Assembly: GCA_947561715.1 (NCBI GenBank)
Contig: OX387203.1
Location: forward strand, 9,424,001-9,488,000
From: Ascidia mentula
Lineage: Eukaryota; Chordata; Ascidiacea; Phlebobranchia; Ascidiidae
DNA: 64,000 nucleotides
Direction: 5' to 3'
Below are positions 22,370 to 34,150 of the stretch, piece after piece (the first letter of the stretch is position 1; each line of letters begins with the position of its first letter). The translations under genes were made by a program, and so were the position numbers. The notes beneath the pieces are model-generated. The model worked only from the letters and a program-made list of their open reading frames with translations, had not been told where the DNA came from and did not search any database.

Positions 22370-25160
22370 ATATGACCAACGCTCTCAATAGCCCGCACAC
22401 AATTGTTCATTAACCACTTATCACTAGAACAGCTCAACAGCGCCCACGTTCGGGTAATTGATTTTGTATTTTCATTCGCTGAACGCGTTATGGAGCATCT
22501 GAGAAATTTGCACACGTAAATTTGTACGTGTAGGGCGGGTGATTGGCAGCATTGGACAAGCGCCCGACCCATATACCAAGAAGAAAACCTGGATTCGTGG
22601 CCAAGATATCCTGAGTTTAAATCCCCGGTGCGGTAAAAAAATAAATAATTAAAAAAAAAAAATTTACGTGTAATTCACTCTCACTCACGTAATTGTACGA
22701 ATATATCGCTTGTGTTTTGCCGGCAGACTGTGCCCAAGCGGATTTAGTGCTTTTTTTCCTTTTTGTATCTTGACACGCGCAATAACGAGAAAGAATTCGA
22801 ATCGAAGCCCATGTATCGGTAAACAAGCGAGTTCTAATTCGCTTCGTTCAATCGCTCCTTCCGTTTCATGCGCAAGAGGAACGCTGGCGCACTCAATTGC
22901 TCTCGCGCTCAAACCGTTCTAAGGATGGTATTGAAGGCCCTTCATTTTGAGGTTACTTGGAGAACAGACAAATACAAGCGGTTTTTAGAGTGTGCGGTTT
23001 CGTTATGTTTGTCACATTGCATGAGATAAATGATAAACATTAAAAGACAAGAAGTGCATGGGTCGGGTACCTTGAACGTTGTTGCCAATCGCCCGCTCAT
23101 CGAGTATACCCCCCATTTTAAGGATAGTCAGCGGCAACGTACTGAGAATATATTTTGAAATTTCTATCCGCTAAACTCACATGGCGAATCCGCTCTCGTG
23201 CATTGAAACTTTTGCGAGTGCAGTAACGGATTTCTAAAGATTTTGTCAGACAAAACACGCTTCGTGTTCGCCTGTTGTAAAATGGTCTTATGCGATAAAC
23301 CCATAACGGAAAGTAAAGGTTAGAATGTTGCATGTCAGAATGTAAACGCATTCCATCAGGCACTAAATAACCAATTGCCGTTTAAACGACGACGATCCAC
23401 CGTCGTATGTGACGAGATTATGTTTGCTTGGAACAAATAGAAACAAAAGTTTCGTAGTGGAGGATGTAATTTATGGTGGCAGCGCGCACTCCTGCAAAAT
23501 ATTTAGGAATAGCAAAGTGGCAGAAATTCCAGCACTTTATGGGTCGTTGTGTTGTTAAAAATATGTGTGGTGGGCAGTGAAGGAATCAAATTCCTGTTAG
23601 TCGAACGAACTGTTTGTCCGGCGCAAATAAAAATCTCTGTTTCGTCGCTACAAGGAAGCTTAGTTCAACTGTGTTTAACGGACTTTGTACCGTATACAAA
23701 TATACAGTTCAGCGTTGAGTCAATCTTTACGATCAAACCTTGTCGTAACTTAAGCGCTACAGATGTAGATTTACACACTCTACTTAGTGCAGAGAAAAGC
23801 CTCAGCAGTTACGTTATTAAAACATCAGTTTATCAGTAAGCAGTTGGAACATAGTTGTCGTCCCAGCCTAAGCTATTTTTGGTGCTGATTGCGTAACAAG
23901 GTTGTTACATTGTGGTAATGGACTTCAAGAACCAACTCTTGTCGAAATTCTTTTCGGTTTGGAACTATTTTGTTTGCTTCGAGTTGTTTATATACCAAGC
24001 ATGTTTGAATTACTAGATACCTTGTGTACGTGTTTTAGTTTTTCGAAGATATTAGAAATGAAATGCAGTCTCTAGCAATAAGCAAAGAAGTAATTGTTTA
24101 GAAACTTTTCCTAAACTGCAAAGCTATAATTACGTTAATATCCTGTAGCTACGTTTTGCGTGTTGTTTTGAAAAGAGATTAGCATGGTGTCATATTCTAT
24201 AGCGCATTTTATGCAAAGGGTTTTCAACCAAAATGGAACGACGATCTTTTTTGCGAAAAAAGATGTTGCCAACAAAACGTTTGTTTCACTTTAGCTGATG
24301 TACTGTTTATCATTAGTGCTGCCATAAAATGTATTGCGCGATAATAGATACCAAATAAAATATTCCATTATTTTAAGGTATTTGTGCTATAGCTTGCCCT
24401 ATCAAAAACAGACAAGAATCGGTATCCTCTATGGAAGGTTATTCTAGTTCGGTTACTTTTTCTGTGATGTACCTTTTTACAATACCTATCGCATTATACA
24501 ACTACAGAATGATTATCGTGTGTTGTAAAGAGAAATAACGTTAAGATTTGCGATGAGATTTTAACCACGAATCCCGATCAGGTTTTCTTCTTGGTGTATG
24601 AGTCGGGCACATGGCCGTTCGCCAAGCCCGTTATGGAACATCTAGGATGTTCTGCACACGTAAATTTGTACTTGTAATTCACTCTTACTGACGTTATTGT
24701 ACGAGTGTGGCGCTTGTGTTTTGCCGGTGGGTTGTGCCGAAGCGGAGTGCCGTCTTTCCTTTTTGTTTCTTGACACGCGCAATAAAGGTTCACACGAGAA
24801 AGAATTCGAATCGAAATCCAGGTATCTGCAAACAAATACAGCGAGTTCTAATTAGCTTCATTCAATCACTCCTTCCGTTTTATGCGCAAGAGGAACGCTG
24901 GCGCAATGAATTGCCCTCGCGCTCAATCCGTTCTGAGGATGGTATTGAATACCCTTCGTTTTCATGTTACTTGGAGAACAGACAAATACAAGCGGTTAAG
25001 GTGTGAGGTTTTGTTGCGTTTGTCACATTACATTAAAAAAATGATAAGTTTACAAGTTTATTCTAGTATTTCCATCTTGGTTTGTCTTCGGAGGATTGCA
25101 CCTATTTTGTACCCAATGGTTGACGGCAACTGTCTAGTAGTACATGACAGTTACAACGTG
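22370..25160. repeat. Repeat mosaic between B and E
   Basis: Patchwork of foldback-family pieces (22400-22670, 22700-23100, 24560-25150), a tRNA-like module (about 22580-22635), the tgttttgccggcag block and a segment at 23380-24540. Much of the mosaic recurs in reverse at 51350-54480: the tttgtttccgtcgcta-like block near 23640 and the ctacgttttgcgtgttgt block near 24150 are both found there inverted. The frame at 23549-23839 has no recognisable domain and is not conserved as an open frame in the inverted copy. No gene called. Confidence 0.7.
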
Positions 25161-25387
25161 CGCGGTTCTTGCTTACCGAGGGCAAATAAAAACATTAGTT
25201 TCGAGGCTTAGTACAATGTACTGGAAATAAAATGTAGATCACGTATGTCGCATCAGTGCACCGAGCATTTTTGGACTTGTGCTTTTGGCTTGCAAGGAAT
25301 ATTCGCAATAACGATGTTTTGTAAATAAAATCTACTTTATGCTTTAGCAGGTATATTTAAAAAATCTTTGGAATAGTTTGTTTATCG
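25161..25387 (+). other. Short non-repeat stretch upstream of gene E
   Basis: Sequence immediately before the start codon of E. No clear TATA box or CRE like that of the GTPase genes was seen. It presumably holds the 5' UTR and proximal promoter of E. Confidence 0.25.
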
Positions 25388-28300
25388 ATGATGCAAGCTC
25401 AATTATCTGCAGTTTTATCGCCGGATTTCATTGTGCACACTTTGTTTTTTCATTCCAAATCACGGCTGATTAAGGTAAATATTTTATGTTTGTTTGTTGG
25501 CACAATGATTGATCAATGATTAAATATGTTGTTTCAGATATTGCGAAGCTTTCGGGAAATTGATTCAAGCGATGTAGAGTAAGCTGAGTATTTGTTGTTA
25601 CAAATGTAAATTTAATTGGTTATAGACAAAGCACAACTAAAAAAACGTTTGTCTTGGCTATAACTTTTTTATACATACTTTTCTTTAAAAAGTATTTTTT
25701 GGGGCAGAAAACTTACAGATGATGATGAACATTTGTTCACACAACAAAAGTCACCCAAAAATGCTGTAAAGGTATACAAACCAGTAGTATGTAGATATCC
25801 ATATTCCTGCAATGTTTCGGAAACTCAGACTAACTATTTGTCTATTCCAACTTCTATAAACGGAAATCAATTTACAACTAAAAGCTTTCATCATTGCCTT
25901 TTAACAGCTTGGCGACCGAGTTGTTATTAAAATGAAGAAAAGACAACTTAAGCCGAAGCAATTAATATCAGGTCAAACATGGGATGAAAACATTATAAAG
26001 GTGGTTTGACTTACTAATTTACAGTACGTTAATTTTTCTGTTTCTTTATTAATATTTTAGCTCTTTCATGTATTCAAAAGCACAAAATAGAAATGTCTGC
26101 ATGAAGCTAGTGTAGAAAATGATAAATAATCCTAAGTCGTCTGTCTGTTTCAAGTTTTTACGACATATATATTTCGCCTGTCTGTGCAGGCATCATCAGT
26201 ATCGCTAAAAAACAACACAACAACGGAGGTAGCGTAAATTTTATTATTTTGAATTTAGGATATAGGGGAAACAGGAACTGTTATCAGTGTCTTACCAGAT
26301 GGATTACTAGAGCCTGTCGTGTTTTTTCCCAAGTCGGGAAAAAGGTATAAGTGTCGATTTGTATGCTACATGCTTGCAAGAATTACTGGCATAGCAAAAT
26401 ATTTAACTTAAAACATTGGAAGATTGGATTTATTTGTAATGTCCAATTCGTGGTATGATTTTTGTCGACATATTTGCAATCAGACATGTCTTTAGCTTCG
26501 AGGGTCAATATTTTAAACCAAAAACTTTTCTGAGCTTAAATCTAGATTTGGTTTCAAAACCAATACAGCACATAGCACAGCAGGAACAAAAAATTAAGAC
26601 ACTACACGTTTTTCAATTAAACGTCGCAAACAACTTATTTTAACACTTGTATATTTCTAAGGTGGATTTTACATCCGGAGGCACTACACAACGTGTCCGA
26701 CCAGTTCGAATCGGATGGTTCAAATGAATACACAGACGGCACTTTGAAGGTAGAAGAAAATCTGACAAACAGTTACTTGTATTAACATTATGGAAAATAA
26801 ATATTTGAGACAACGATGTTTGCCAATTATAACTTCAATACAAGTTTTAAATGCGTTGTATAGAAATACGGGCATGCTATTTTATTCCGCTGAGCTGAAA
26901 AACTACGTATAGCTATATGCATTTAACTTTGTACAGGTGGGAGACAGCGTTGAGGTAGCTTTTGAACAAAACATCGTGAACATCTTGCAGCAATCCCAAA
27001 TGACTAAATCAACTCAAGTTATTACAGTGAGAGTTAAATTATATTCTGTTGTTATGGGCAGGGCAAAATGTCTCGTGCTTTCAAAGACTAAACCACCGCA
27101 AAGGCATTCTACTTATAATTTTTTTATTCTTTTATTGCGCTACAACGCGAGCACATTACATTACCAAATGTGGTCTCCTAAAAAAGTTGCGCGAAAGGTA
27201 ATATTGCATGAGTAAAATCAAACATTTACCTGCTGTTATTCTCTCCATAAGGATCTAAATGGATAACTGTACAAATGAAAGTCTTGAAATTCTTACTACT
27301 ACAGAATACATTCATTTTGTTACTTGTCAATTATCTGGATTTTTTTTTACCTATTTAAATCCCTAAGAACACCTTATTCTAATCAAACGTTCTGTTCAAA
27401 GTTGCATACGAAATAACTCAGAGAAAATTTGATAAATTGCTGGTCCCTTTAGTTTCAGGATTACTTGGGAAAAATTCTTTCATTTGACATCAATGGATAT
27501 GCCTTTGTTGGTATAAAAGATACACACCTCAGGTACCTGTGGTTTAGGAGAAATATTTGAGTGTTTTATGCGTACGATTTAATGGCAATTTTCCGGTACA
27601 CTTGAACTTAAAAAAGCAAATGCTAATTTTAAACTTTTAATTTTCTGTACCACTTGAAGTCTCCATATAAACCCGGTTCTGCTCAAAGCAAAACAAATCG
27701 AGACGGGAAAAAAGGAAAATATAAAAAAAAATTGGTTTAAACGCACCCAGGTAATAACTGTTTTAATTTTTTGACGATTTGCTGCAAATAAGCGTTTTTG
27801 CCTTGCTTAGGCCCAAAATAAATTCCCAATGCACTCTGATGTTGTTATCAAGCGCAATCTAGACCATTTGGTGGTTGCACCATATTGGAATTTCTCTCTT
27901 ACACAGGTACCAATTTTTCCTCTGTTACATATTTCTGTTTCAATCCAATAACTAAGAGAACTCAGTTCTCAGACATAAGACTGGTACGGCACATATAATA
28001 ATCCAAAAATGTTTCAGATATTGGGTACAAAAGGAAAGGTAACACACCACGGTTTTCGTGGAGAAATTGGAGTAACAATAAATCACAAAACGTAAACAAA
28101 GTTATAACAATGCTCTTCAGTCTGACAAACAACTAGATTTTTGCAGTTGGATTTTACCAGATGTATTGTTGCTGGACAAAAAGGAAGCAAAAAAAGATAA
28201 AAACGACAAAAACGACAAAAACAACAAAAACGACAAAAACGACAAAAACGACAAAAAGAGAATCAGAAGAGACTCTTCTTCTCCTTACCACAGCGAAAGT

Positions 28301-31300
28301 TTTCCCTTTGCTGTAAGTTCATGTTGAAATTCAATGATTTTTTGGGATTACAATCGCAGTCAAGAATTCACCTACCATAAAAAATACACCATTTAGAATG
28401 CCTAAATCAGCTTTTTTGTTGTCACGTAACTCATGTTAACGTCAAGTAAAAACAGGGTACCTGACCAGAAGTCCAGATTTCTATTATCGTACCAAATGTG
28501 GCATGTGACATGGAAAACTAAACTAAAAAATAATTAAACTATGAAATGGTCATTACTGGCTCATTAGGTTTGCCCAGGCATTGCAGCCAACTTGTCAGAC
28601 AAAAGTGGCTGATCCAGCTAGGCTGCAGTGCCTGGGCTGCCAAGCCTGCAAACCTAATGATCGCGATACGAGAGCTGTGATCGCCAAGCAAGAACCTGCG
28701 CAGAGGGGCGATCCTGTCAATCATCCCATTGCATGAAATATTGCATGGTCTTTTCTGAGATTCAGCTGATCAAAGTTGCGTTTTAAACCGATGCGATCGT
28801 AATCTTGCGAAAGCGAGATTATTGTTGCGTGACGTCATACAAGGCGCTTTAGTCGTTCGAAAGCTGCCAGCGAGGCTTATACGTATGAATGAAAAACATT
28901 GTAAAACTGGTTTAGTAACAACTAGTGAACAAGTGCAACAAACGGATATTGATTGTTTATTTGAACTGCAAACAGGCTATTGCGACCTATTAGATCTTGC
29001 TTAGTTTCGTTATAATAAAACTGCTACTGGGACAGGGTGTTTTTGTGATCAAAGCATTTAAGATATAATATTTTTCCAGTCTTTTAAAGTCAAGGCATTT
29101 ATGATAGCTAACTTCAAGCATAAACTTTTCAAAAACACGACAGACATAAACCGTTATTGGTTTATTTATCGCATCAATTAGTACTTATTGGAGCATTGTC
29201 GTTTTGTCCACTCTCGGCAAAAGATGAAGTAATTAAATTTTGAGGCTGGCAAAGACCGCCGAGAAACCGACAAAACCAAGGTTATGATTGAACACAGTTA
29301 TCCTGTCATCGCACCACGTTTTGTGTGGGAGTGGCCTAACCTAACAGGCTCGCGTTACATCATAAAATAAATGATCCGAATAATTGGTTCGATCACAACC
29401 TATGCAAACAACTCATTTTTTGACTTGTTTGAACGCCTTGTATGACGTCAATTTCGCCACAGCGAAAGATTTTTAAGATTTATTGGTCGCTGCTACTTTT
29501 AGTGCAATTTTCCACATTTTACTTTGGAAATATGTTTATTGCGGATGTGCCTTTAGTTTTACGCAAAGTTGCCATGACCGTATCACATGCACTTTAGTTT
29601 TTTTTGTTGATGGTTCGTTACGTGGGCCTTAATATCTGTAGGTACCTAACCATATCAATTACAATTAAAAATGTACTGATCTTCTGGCATAAACGTACTG
29701 TATTTTACGACGTTTCGTAAAATACAGTACGTTTATGCCAGAAGATCAGTACATTTTTAATTGCAATATGCCTGGCAGCAACAGGAATTTCATATCAATT
29801 ACATTAGCACTAACAAATTCACCAAAAAATCTATTACATATCAACAGTCAGAAACACAACACAAACACATATTTGCGCAGGTGGGTGATTTGGTTTTCTT
29901 AAGATTTGCACATCACTCTTCCTTTCCGAGAACTTTAATGGGACTGAGAATACCAAAGGAATTCGCAATAGTAAGAAGTGTGTTTTTCAATCCATTCATT
30001 ACATTGCTGATTTATTGCGATTCTAGGTTTGTCAGAAAGTGGCTACTTTTCTTGGCTATGCGTCCTTGACTGTTGGAGTTGTGTCATTAATTGGAATAAG
30101 GTAAGCATCAAGTCAATTCACATTTACTGTGTAATTTTTGATGAATTTTTCGTTTACAGGATTCAAATAAATTTGTCAGATCTAATACCAATATCACATG
30201 CAAAAGACCATGAAGCACTTACTGCTAAATTCGAATTAGAAAAGAAGAAACTTGAGGAGCTAAAAGTAATAAAGAAGTATATATTTCTGGAATAAATGTC
30301 ATGTTTATGTTTTAAGGTTGGAGACAATGTATATCTAGACATAGCAGATGGAATGTCGATAGAAGAGAAAGACGTTTCAAACTTTGAGGTTATGTTCCAA
30401 TTGATTGTTTTTAATGAATATTTACAAACGATATTTGCAAAGCACATAAGACCGGGCCAGGAAGTTGTATTTATTTACATAGGTTATCACCAAATCATTT
30501 AAACTTGTGCAATTTGACGACTCGAAGGACTTGGCTGTTCTCCAATATGAGGACAAGTTTTATACAGTGGACCCTCTGTTTATAAGCTTTATTCCAGATG
30601 AAAAGGTAATGCTTGCTGCTAAATTCTTCAACGTTTATCTTAGCATTAAAAATGTCTCAGAGAGTCTTGGTGAAAAAAATGGTACCTGGTGAATCCGAAC
30701 AAACCGGCGGGAATGACTTACAAGTATACAACTTAACTACGTGTCTTAAAATGGTGCAGCAAACTACGGAAATACTAGGGTCTTTAAAAGGTGGGCCATC
30801 TTCTGCTTACAAAAAATTGTTGATAACCAAACGTTTCTACTCTACAAATGTCATTTCTTAACCAGAAACAAAACACTAATTAGTGTTAAAACGAATAAAT
30901 AACAAAGTAAAATGATAGTTGGAATATGTTAAAAATACTGGAAAACACTAGGAATTCTGTAGATATTTAAGACACAATAAAAAAAGTAATTCGTTTTTGT
31001 TTGATCAACTTTAGTTGCGCACAACGAACCGTCATACCTTACCTACAAAGGCATGGTTACGGTTGCTTTTCAGCTTCATCCTTTCTCAGCAGAATTGGAA
31101 TTGGAATTAATAAGTAAGTTTTCAAAGAAAAAATCTCTATGATATTAAAGGTTAGTATTTTTATAAAAAAAACTTTCTTAAGTAACAACAGCGATAAAAA
31201 TGTCTAACAACAAACAGTCTTTACAGCTTATTTTGCAGGAAAGATTGCAAACATTGGTGAGTGCCAAGTTTCTGAAGAATTTAAATACGGCTTTATTTTT

Positions 31301-32410
31301 CCTTCCGAAAACATTATGGTAAATCAATAAATAAAGTGTTGCAAACAAAAATGGTAAAATTTGGATGTATCTACAATAAATTTCACTGCATTAAGTGCTT
31401 GCAACGGAAAAATTTTCAATGCGTAAATACGCTTTATATTCAGTGAGGCTTAATTTTTGGTAACTTTTCATATTTTGAATCATTTTCTGTCTTTTTTCCT
31501 GACAATCTTTGCTTTGCAAATCAACAGTTTTGCGATCCCTGGCCTCAAACGTGTTTTTTTCTTAAATTTTTCAGATACATTTGCAACCAACCGGAACAAA
31601 CAGAAAAGAAGACGACAACCAAACTAGGCATGAATCAGAAAACGCGTTACCCGACTGCTTCGCTGACCAACCTGGCACTTCGTCAATTGACTCGCGTAAA
31701 CAAGGTAGTCCAGTGGTTTTGAAACGTTTTAGGGTCCCGACATACTTGGATCATACTAAAATTCCATGACAAATCCATTCATCGCTATATTATGCAATAG
31801 CAATATTGGCATCTTAATTGAGATTATCCACGCGAAAACTTTTCACAAATAATTGGCGTTAATGAAACTTTTGCGGGATACCTCTGGTAGTTCACTAATG
31901 CAGTAAGTTTATCATTTCCGTGATAAAAGCAAATAGATTGTACAAAAAAAAAATCAGTTTTAGCCTCACATTATCATGTCGTGTTTGTTGGCGGTCTTTG
32001 TGTTAAATGTCAAGAAAAACAAAACAAAATCTATTCGTTGTCTTGCTTCTAAACCGGTTTTTACAGATATTTTGCAGAGGAGCAATGATGGAGAACAAAC
32101 CTTTCAAAGTCAACAGGCTGATGATAATGATACAGGCGATGATTCACCGGCATGGACACCAGACAATATGCCATCAACATCAACTAATGGAACAGTCAGA
32201 AAACATATTTCTTTTGACCGCTCGACCAGGGAAATAATAATTAAATGTAATTTGGAATCAGAGGATCGTTCCTCTAATGTTGGTAACCCATCGACAGATT
32301 TTCCTGTTTTCGATCGACAAAACAGTGCAGTCCAAGATAATATAGAACGAACAACGTACAATTTTTATAACCCAAATCTAGTTAACTGCCAGATCGGCAA
32401 CAGTAACTAA
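25388..32410 (+). CDS. Gene E: SH3-like repeat protein with C-terminal RHIM-like motif
   Basis: Twenty-two exons: 25388-25474, 25538-25578, 25708-25771, 25908-26000, 26259-26344, 26662-26749, 26937-27026, 27453-27532, 27660-27750, 27811-27906, 28018-28091, 28147-28312, 29881-29970, 30027-30100, 30160-30265, 30317-30388, 30483-30605, 30661-30790, 31015-31113, 31239-31318, 31575-31704, 32067-32410. They join in phase to 767 codons, and exon order and phase match paralogue F. After about 64 unassigned residues come repeated modules (65-153, 154-240, 241-352, 353-442, 443-550, possibly 551-610), each starting LGD/VGDxV and containing LGKxxxxx.NG.xxV then W/L..NP..L. This resembles the SH3-like repeat of mind bomb E3 ligases, but I see no RING, ankyrin or ZZ domain. 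Exon 12 carries a Lys-Asp-Lys-Asn tract. The tail (611-767) is polar, and the last residues, YNFYNPNLVNCQIGNSN, fit the RHIM pattern (Q-[IV]-G core with downstream Asn). Adaptor function is inferred. Confidence 0.8.
26161..26205 (-). other. Hammerhead-like motif in intron 4 of gene E
   Basis: The minus strand reads ctgatga, then a 5 bp stem (gcctg/caggc) with a 6 base loop, then gaaa, then tatatatgtc. These are the conserved segments of a hammerhead ribozyme core in the right order, but one extra base precedes stem II and I could not draw a convincing stem I. A relative lies in an intron of paralogue F (47550-47596). Confidence 0.3.
28190..28262 (+). repeat. Coding 9-bp tandem repeat in gene E exon 12
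   Basis: About seven copies of aaaaacgac (one variant aaaaacaac) in frame, encoding a Lys-Asp-Lys-Asn run within the linker that follows the third SH3-like module. Paralogue F has a shorter charged run (KRDKKDKNNRKEKKE) at the same place without the DNA-level repeat, so the expansion is specific to E. Confidence 0.85.
28561..28660. repeat. Hairpin MITE in intron 12 of gene E
   Basis: Imperfect 100 bp palindrome with 13 bp perfect ends (tcattaggtttgc and complement) and an inner inverted pair (ccaggcattgcagcc / ggctgcagtgcctgg). It is GC-richer than its surroundings. It lies in the long intron 28313-29880. Confidence 0.7.
29663..29762. repeat. Perfect 48-bp-arm hairpin in intron 12 of gene E
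   Basis: Arms 29663-29710 and 29715-29762 are exact reverse complements with a 4-base loop (cgtt). A partial relative lies at about 37500-37640, and the adjoining caatatgcctggcagcaaca block recurs at about 33501. Likely a recently inserted MITE. Confidence 0.85.
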
Positions 32411-32753
32411 ACTATACATATGAGTGTAATTATCCACACCTACGTGTAAACTGCGTGTTTGATTAACCTGTGGTTTTCCGTGTTAATAAGCAACACCATA
32501 ATAGACAGGAATTTTTAATATTAATCATAACTTCACTTTTCTCAATCAATGTTTTTTCATATTAAAGATTTATTTAATGTGTGTGCAGCCCTATTATCAG
32601 TAAATTGCATGCAAAAATATATTTTCTTTCACACCTGTGTGTTAAAACGCCATGGATTGATGATTTATCTACCATGTGGTTCTCTGTATTTTAATGTCTG
32701 CAAAAATGTAAATTTGCTGCTTCAAAGAACCAACTGAATCAGATTTTAAATAC

Positions 32754-32759
32754 AATAAA
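32754..32759 (+). terminator. Candidate polyadenylation signal, gene E
   Basis: An aataaa hexamer about 345 bp after the stop codon of gene E, in an A/T-rich 3' flank. Confidence 0.4.
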
Positions 32760-32830
32760 TTTTTCGGATTCCGAGTGAATTAATTGCTTGAAGAAAATGA
32801 AACGAATGAGAAAAGAAGGTTAGAAGCCTG

Positions 32831-32929
32831 ATCACCACCAGCATTACTGCCTGATTGCTAGGCAACAGTCAATGAGCAAATTTTTCGGGTCGCTACTAAC
32901 ATTGGACAAATAATAATGCTGGTGGTGAT
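32831..32929. repeat. Short MITE with 16-bp terminal inverted repeats
   Basis: Ends atcaccaccagcatta (32831-32846) and its exact complement (32914-32929) enclose about 67 bp. No coding capacity. Confidence 0.75.
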
Positions 32930-33172
32930 TCGCAATAAAAATACAAACTCCAGCTGCCCTTGGTCCAGAAATGTCAACCCACAGCACCACTAAGCGGATG
33001 CTTTATTTACCGTGAACTATCACAATGTGGAACAAAGAGGCAGTTTTCCGACAATGATGTTTTCTTTGCAAACAAATACCTGAGCAGTTTGTAGCCTATC
33101 TGTAAACAGCTGACCTACTCAAGTGTATTTAAATCAATCTATTCACAATTTCTTCTAGCTAAATAGTTGTCA

Positions 33173-33496
33173 CTTAATAATCTGTTCTTCTGGCAAAGAT
33201 AAAACGTAACTTTATTCCACAAGAACAATCGCTGTGTTAATGATAGGGAACAGTGCGTTTACTTCCCGGTGCTCTATAACAACTTACTGTAACTGTAGTT
33301 TTCCCGCCCATTTTTTATACATCACATGATTTTACAAGCGGTGTTAGCGTTATCCCCTTTTTCGTGTTGGCACGTTTTTTGGCGTTAGTTGTGTGCTGCA
33401 CTGTACCATTACCTTGAGGAAGCCTTGTTGAATAACAGGCGAAACGTCGGTGAATAAAGTTACGTTTTATCTTTGCCAGAAGAACAGATTATTAAG
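33173..33496. mobile_element. MITE with 45-bp terminal inverted repeats
   Basis: Left end 33173-33217 and right end 33452-33496 are reverse complements starting cttaataatctgttcttc. Near the right end the plus strand has ttgaggaagcc, a stem and gaaacgtcgg. Fragments of the family lie in intron 3 of the GTPase loci A, B and D. It is non-autonomous: no transposase frame inside. Confidence 0.85.
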
Positions 33497-33859
33497 TTAC
33501 AATATGCCTGGCAGCAACAAAAACATTATAAATAGTTGTCGCCTGAGTATTATCTTTTTCACATTTTTATTGTCCATTTGATTTGCAGATTCTCAAAATC
33601 AGCCAATTGGTTCTAAATCCAATGTCTTTCAATGAAAAAGTCATTTACAAATGGCTAATTCTACCTTGCATTTCTCCAACTGGGCGAATGAAGTCAGGCA
33701 GAGTTTAACATAAATTTTTATTTGCAATAATGATTAGACATCCAAAATATTTTTAAAATTGTCACCTTAAGTGAATTTAAAACCAAACAACTATATATAC
33801 TTTGCACTAGCCGAGGAGAGAATAATAAATGAGAAAATATGACTACACTTTATATTGTT

Positions 33860-34150
33860 TACCAGCTTTTACGCTTGCCCACAGAGCACTATAGTTTTTT
33901 ACACGTTTTTTGACCTGGGGACTATAACCACACACTTATCGTCGTCGTACCATTATCAGTTTGTGCGCTATTGACGCTGTCTTTAATAGGGGGTGTGTAA
34001 TATTTCTGTCTTGCCCTGCGGTGCTTCCGAATTTACACAGTTTAATCTTTGATAAGCTTGTGAAGGAGAAGTTAGGTTATTACTGTGGCGTTGATTATGA
34101 CAATACTAAGTATATACATGTGTGTTTGGATCCTTGCAGTTCAAGGATTC
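33860..34150. repeat. Dispersed repeat, diverged copy
   Basis: Contains ttttacgcttgcccacag ... gacctggggactat ... gtcgtacca and a gtctttaatagggggtgtg block, all of which recur at 35667-36060. It appears to be an older single-unit copy of the tandem array there. Confidence 0.6.

Noticed and set aside
23549-23839. 96-codon frame in the repeat mosaic as a gene
   Set aside because: Non-ATG start, no domain, and the inverted counterpart near 52940-53200 does not keep it open.
30027-30100. Hydrophobic run in gene E exon 14 as a transmembrane segment
   Set aside because: The aligned exon of F (46996-46923) is polar at the same place (SQTQAIISLNG), and the run falls where a beta-strand of an SH3-like module is expected.
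25388-32410. Calling E and F mind bomb E3 ligases
   Set aside because: Only the SH3-like repeat resembles mind bomb. No ankyrin, ZZ zinc finger or RING exons are present.
33414-33450. Complete hammerhead ribozyme in the 33173-33496 MITE
   Set aside because: The ttgagga core is off consensus by one base and there is no room for stem III between gaaac and gtc; only a resemblance.
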